NCBI GenBank assembly: GCA_018396775.1
Contig: JAGTRF010000001.1
Span: forward strand, 92,910-156,909
Source: Candidatus Bathyarchaeota archaeon
GTDB lineage: Archaea; Thermoproteota; Bathyarchaeia; 40CM-2-53-6; DTDX01
DNA: 64,000 nucleotides
Direction: 5' to 3'
Below, piece by piece: positions 61,027 to 64,000 of the stretch. Positions within the stretch are counted from its first letter, which is position 1. Each line of letters opens with the position of its first letter. Both the position numbers and the translations under genes were made by a program. The notes beneath the pieces were generated by a model, which ran no database searches, was not told the origin of the DNA, and was given only the letters and a program-made list of their open reading frames with translations.

Positions 61027-61138
61027 GGGCCCGTGGCGCAGCAGGATAAGCTTCTCCTGAAAGCGCGGCAGACGAAAGGCTGAACCTCCTAAAAATGAGG
61101 AAAGCTGTAGGTCCGGGGTTCAAATCCCCGCGGGCCCG
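61027..61138 (+). tRNA. tRNA-Arg(CCU) with three tiny introns, one in the D-loop
   Basis: The acceptor is gggcccg (61027-61033) with cgggccc (61131-61137), discriminator G, no encoded CCA. The T-arm is cgggg-ttcaaat-ccccg. A normal tRNA appears only after removing about 61049-61062 (14 nt, D-loop), 61072-61084 (13 nt, between positions 30 and 31) and 61093-61103 (11 nt, after position 38). This leaves 74 nt with anticodon loop ctcctaa (CCT). BHB pairing is seen: CAGGA with TCCTG in the D-loop and CCTC with GAGG at the anticodon, each followed by an AAA bulge. Confidence 0.85.
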
Positions 61139-61599
61139 CTAACAAAATTTTAAACGTAAATTAATAAGGAGAAATGTTTTTTATTAATAAAATATGAGAT
61201 TATTAGTAGAGGTTTTAACTAGTTTGATAGCTGGCGACTCTGAAACATTAAGCGCTGGTTATGCTTAATGAGGAGAGGAGAAAAACCATCTGCCTATTCC
61301 TTAAAGCCTGGGAACATTTATCCACGATTTTTACGCGAATTTTGCTTTCTACTAAAAAGTTTGTTTATGATTTAAAATATTATTATAAAACTCAAGACTT
61401 CATATAATTTGTTAAAAGATATTGAATAACGAGAACATAGGCTCCTTCATTATCTTTTGTTAAAATCAGATTAATTAAAATTTATTTTTATTTTAACGAT
61501 TTGCAACTAAACCCTGCTGAAAAATGAAAAGCCTAAAATTAAATAATAATAATAAAGAGGCTTCAACTGGATTAAAAATTCATGCTGATTGTAAGAAAA
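61139..61599. other. Intergenic region after tRNA-Arg
   Basis: There is no supported gene in these roughly 460 bases. Two short plus-strand frames (61194-61268, 24 codons; 61269-61370 region, 35 codons with MRRGEKPSAYSLKPGNIYP) lack family likeness and are probably decayed or chance sequence. The rest is AT-rich. Confidence 0.35.
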
Positions 61600-62109
61600 C
61601 TATCCTATATTAAGCCTCCAAATATAAAAATTTAAAAGGGTTGCTATCGTAACCCAAGCGAGGTAAGGTATAAGCAGCATAGCTGCAAATCTACTAATAT
61701 TAAAGGCGGTGATTATTGTGAGAAGTATCATAACCCATAGGAGAATTATTCCTATGAGCCCGTATAAAGGGTTTCTTAAACCGAAGAAAAGGTAAGACCA
61801 TGCGCCGTTTAAGAATAGCTGAGCAGCAAAGAAATATAAGGTTATTTTCACTCTACCATTTTCTTTCCATTTAACCATTAGCAGAAATAAGGATAAACCC
61901 ATTAAGAAGTATAAAGTTATCCAGACTGGAGCGAAAACCCAGCTTGGCGGCGTGAACGCAGGCTTTACAAGCTTCGGATACCATGTAGAAATGGATGAAG
62001 AAGTGAAAATTGAGCCTATAACTCCTACAACTTGACATATGAGAATCGAGAAGAGAAGCTTCACTATAGCTCCTCGACTCCTCAATAAATAACCTTTCAT
62101 ACAACTCAC
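61600..62109 (-). CDS. TspO/MBR family protein
   Basis: A 169-residue five-helix membrane protein. Conserved features: WYPKLVKPAFTPPSWVFAPV, WITLYFLMGLSLFL, FFAAQLFLNGAWSYLFFGLR and the final AWVTIATLLNFYIWRLN. These match the TspO/peripheral benzodiazepine receptor family, which binds porphyrins and is tied to oxidative-stress and tetrapyrrole handling. The start may be ATG 62109 or the internal ATG at 62100. It lies just downstream of the secreted zinc-ribbon protein gene on the same strand. Confidence 0.93.
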   Translation of the reverse strand: MSCMKGYLLRSRGAIVKLLFSILICQVVGVIGSIFTSSSISTWYPKLVKPAFTPPSWVFAPVWITLYFLMGLSLFLLMVKWKENGRVKITLYFFAAQLFLNGAWSYLFFGLRNPLYGLIGIILLWVMILLTIITAFNISRFAAMLLIPYLAWVTIATLLNFYIWRLNIG

Positions 62110-62144
62110 CTATTTACAATAGTTTTCCTTATTGCTAAGCTTTT

Positions 62145-63974
62145 TTATTCTTCACCTGCTTCAGTTTCTTCTAGTTTTTGACGGGCTCCACAGGATGGAC
62201 AGAATTTATCTTCAATAGTTAAAGGTGCTCCGCAGTTTTGGCAGTATGCAGAAGCTTGTTTAGAAGGCGCTTTTATGCCCTCCCTCTTCCTAATACTAAT
62301 AGCTGAGAATGCTGCTATAGCAACAGCTAATAATGGTAAAATTAGAAATAGTAGGTTTCCGCCTGCTAGAAGCGTCAGTTTATTCATAAAGGATTCTTCA
62401 ATCATAAAATATTTAATCTCGCTAACTGCAAGCACGTTGTTATTATTATCCTTAAGTTCAGCTTTTACACTCCACTCTCCTAAGGTTTTTGGAGAAAACT
62501 CATCGCTAAAGCTCCCATCAGGCTTAACATTTGCTTCATGAGTGACTGTTTCCCCCTCTTCCCCTTCAGGATGACTGTGAGAATGATAAACGAGAGCTAT
62601 TTTTGTTCCCGGCGTTGGCGGCGTTAAAGCTCCGAATACTTTAACTTTCACCCCCTCAACTTTCGGTTCTATTGTAAGCGTGAATGGCTTCTTTTCTATG
62701 TTTAATGTAACCTTAATAGAGTGGCTTTTTCCTCCCCCTTCCCCTCCGACGGTTAAAGTATAGGCGCCTTCAGGCGTTGATAACGGTATATTCAAGTTCA
62801 AGTTTGCGGTGAACGGGGGAACTCCCGATGGAACCGTGAACTTTGAATCGACTCCACTGGGGACTCCTGAAACTGTTAGGCTCACAGGCTCGTTGAACGC
62901 CCCCATAGGTTCCACCTTGATTTGGAGGCTTATGGAATCTCCCTGATCCACGGTGACGGTTTCCGGGGACAAGGATAGCTTAAAATCCTTCTCGTTGATT
63001 GTGAGGGTTGTTATAGCGGTTCTGGCGAGTCCTCCACCGGTGGCGGTAACCGTTAAAGTATAGGTTCCAGGCGATGAGGATGCTCCCGCGTCGACCGTGA
63101 GGGTTGAAGTGAAGGAGGGTGTTCCTGAGGTCGGTGTGAAGACGTAGGGGACGTCGCTTGGAAGCCCTGAGAGAGTTAAGGATACTGGTTGCGCTGTACC
63201 GCTAACAAGGTTAACTGTAATTGTATATAATGTTTTCTCTCCAATAGTAATAGTTTGACTGAGGGGAGAGATTGAAATAGAATAATCAAATAACGCTTCA
63301 ACTATTAACGTTGCCGTTGCAGAGCGGGTTATTCCTTTAGCTGAAAGAGTAAAAGTGAAAGGATAAACTCCTGGAGGGGTGGCATCTGTAGTTGTTATTG
63401 TAAGGGTCCCTCTTCCTACATTGACTCTCATGCTTGAATCTAAACCAGATATATCCCATGTAAATGTTGTACCTTGGTATATTGGATCACTGTAGGATAC
63501 AGACCATGTGAATCGCGCAGTTTCACCTTTCTTTACAGTTAAGCTTGAAGGAGATATTGAAAGAGTGAAATCGAAAGGCGTTCTTGGAATTACTTGAAAC
63601 GATGCAATCCCCTCGTAAGTTTCAACTATAATATCTATAACTACTCTTACTGTATAATACCCAGGTATGCTTATGAAGGAACCGCTTATAGTAGTTGAGT
63701 ATAATACTCCACCCAGCACATTCATGGTCCCTGCTGTAGCGGTTCCTGCAGGTCCACTTACAATTATTCTTGCGACTCCCATTATATCAGGGGGGTGGCT
63801 TGATTGAAAGATCACTTTCACTGGGTCGCCAGCATAATATACTGAACGGTCCGTCCTCACCATTACGCCATCCATGCCTTTTACTGCCGGAATGATTAGA
63901 AGGATTAAGGTTATTAAAAAGAAGGCTTTTATTGAAGTTACGAGAAATAAAGAGCGGCTCTTTTTAAATTGCAT
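62145..63974 (-). CDS. Secreted Ig-like repeat protein with C-terminal membrane helix and zinc ribbon
   Basis: A 609-residue protein. A signal peptide (about residues 12-35, LVTSIKAFFLITLILLIIPA) precedes an MG2-like domain (VMVRTDRSVYYAGDPVKVIF). Three Ig-like repeats follow at about 130-415 (FTLSISPSSLTVKKGETARF, YSISISPLSQTITIGEKTLY, FKLSLSPETVTVDQGDSISL). A further beta domain, a membrane helix (about 540-562) and a zinc ribbon (YCQNCGAPL, FCPSCGARQ) end the protein. The layout equals that of the gene at 2684-5545. The local GC content is higher in the repeats. Probably a surface protein with a cytoplasmic zinc ribbon; function unknown. Confidence 0.7.
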   Translation of the reverse strand: MQFKKSRSLFLVTSIKAFFLITLILLIIPAVKGMDGVMVRTDRSVYYAGDPVKVIFQSSHPPDIMGVARIIVSGPAGTATAGTMNVLGGVLYSTTISGSFISIPGYYTVRVVIDIIVETYEGIASFQVIPRTPFDFTLSISPSSLTVKKGETARFTWSVSYSDPIYQGTTFTWDISGLDSSMRVNVGRGTLTITTTDATPPGVYPFTFTLSAKGITRSATATLIVEALFDYSISISPLSQTITIGEKTLYTITVNLVSGTAQPVSLTLSGLPSDVPYVFTPTSGTPSFTSTLTVDAGASSSPGTYTLTVTATGGGLARTAITTLTINEKDFKLSLSPETVTVDQGDSISLQIKVEPMGAFNEPVSLTVSGVPSGVDSKFTVPSGVPPFTANLNLNIPLSTPEGAYTLTVGGEGGGKSHSIKVTLNIEKKPFTLTIEPKVEGVKVKVFGALTPPTPGTKIALVYHSHSHPEGEEGETVTHEANVKPDGSFSDEFSPKTLGEWSVKAELKDNNNNVLAVSEIKYFMIEESFMNKLTLLAGGNLLFLILPLLAVAIAAFSAISIRKREGIKAPSKQASAYCQNCGAPLTIEDKFCPSCGARQKLEETEAGEE

Positions 63975-64000
63975 ATATTAAACCTCACACCTTTTTTATT

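Noticed and set aside
61194..61370. Two short ORFs after tRNA-Arg(CCU)
   Set aside because: 24 and 35 codons, no ribosome-binding site that decides a start, and no family likeness.

Overview
The window is about 30% GC and comes from an archaeon. It carries eukaryote-like informational genes (20S proteasome alpha, SBDS, exosome Rrp4/Rrp41/Rrp42, RNase P p30 and Pop5, eL43, Pcc1, TBP), the archaeal entry to the shikimate pathway, isopentenyl phosphate kinase, and tRNAs interrupted by short introns. Ribosomal protein eS25 is, in archaea, mainly found in TACK and Asgard lineages. Together with the CFI-box and Thr-rich propeller surface proteins, this suggests a Thermoproteota/Bathyarchaeia-like organism; the exact lineage is inference.

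Layout. 1-6.6 kb: the end of an ACR3 arsenite pump, two secreted Ig/CARDB-like proteins and a DUF350 membrane protein. 7.2-14.9 kb: a tandem array of Vgb-type beta-propeller proteins on Thr-rich stalks; one is frame-broken and one is a fusion of two units. 14.9-19.5 kb: an eroded mobile/toxin-antitoxin zone with a PIN relic, IS5-like transposase scraps, a broken vapBC, an intact AbrB-PIN pair, an AAA ATPase with operator-like repeats and an RHH protein. 19.8-23.5 kb: purSLQ with a duplicated PurS. 23.5-32.4 kb: nuclease-like and membrane proteins, TBP, isopentenyl phosphate kinase, DUF763, two Cas2-like paralogues and a prenyl synthase. 32.3-42.3 kb: a ten-gene aspartokinase-shikimate-Phe/Tyr operon on the minus strand, preceded by a leader ORF very rich in Tyr/Phe/Trp codons and a 15-bp hairpin. 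42.3-51.6 kb: TruD, Pth2, a PLP-lysine-less aminotransferase, then the RNase P/proteasome/exosome cluster. 51.7-64 kb: SdpI-like protein, tRNA-Arg(UCG), eS25, LarC, dCTP deaminase, a GfcR-like regulator, mtnA, a tRNA-splicing-endonuclease-like gene, hisS, an ECF S component, tRNA-Arg(CCU), TspO and another secreted zinc-ribbon protein.

The strongest unusual signals are linked by RNA processing. First, mtnA is interrupted inside its active-site motif by a 25-nt insertion that folds as a bulge-helix-bulge (BHB) intron. Cutting at the canonical positions restores the frame exactly. The divergent neighbour is a tRNA-splicing-endonuclease-family gene, and two nearby tRNA-Arg genes carry two and three tiny introns. 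Second, the aromatic biosynthesis operon has what looks like a leader-peptide attenuator, a mechanism I do not know to be established in archaea. Other items worth checking are the aminotransferase pseudoenzyme, a GC-rich structured RNA candidate next to larC, and the propeller array.
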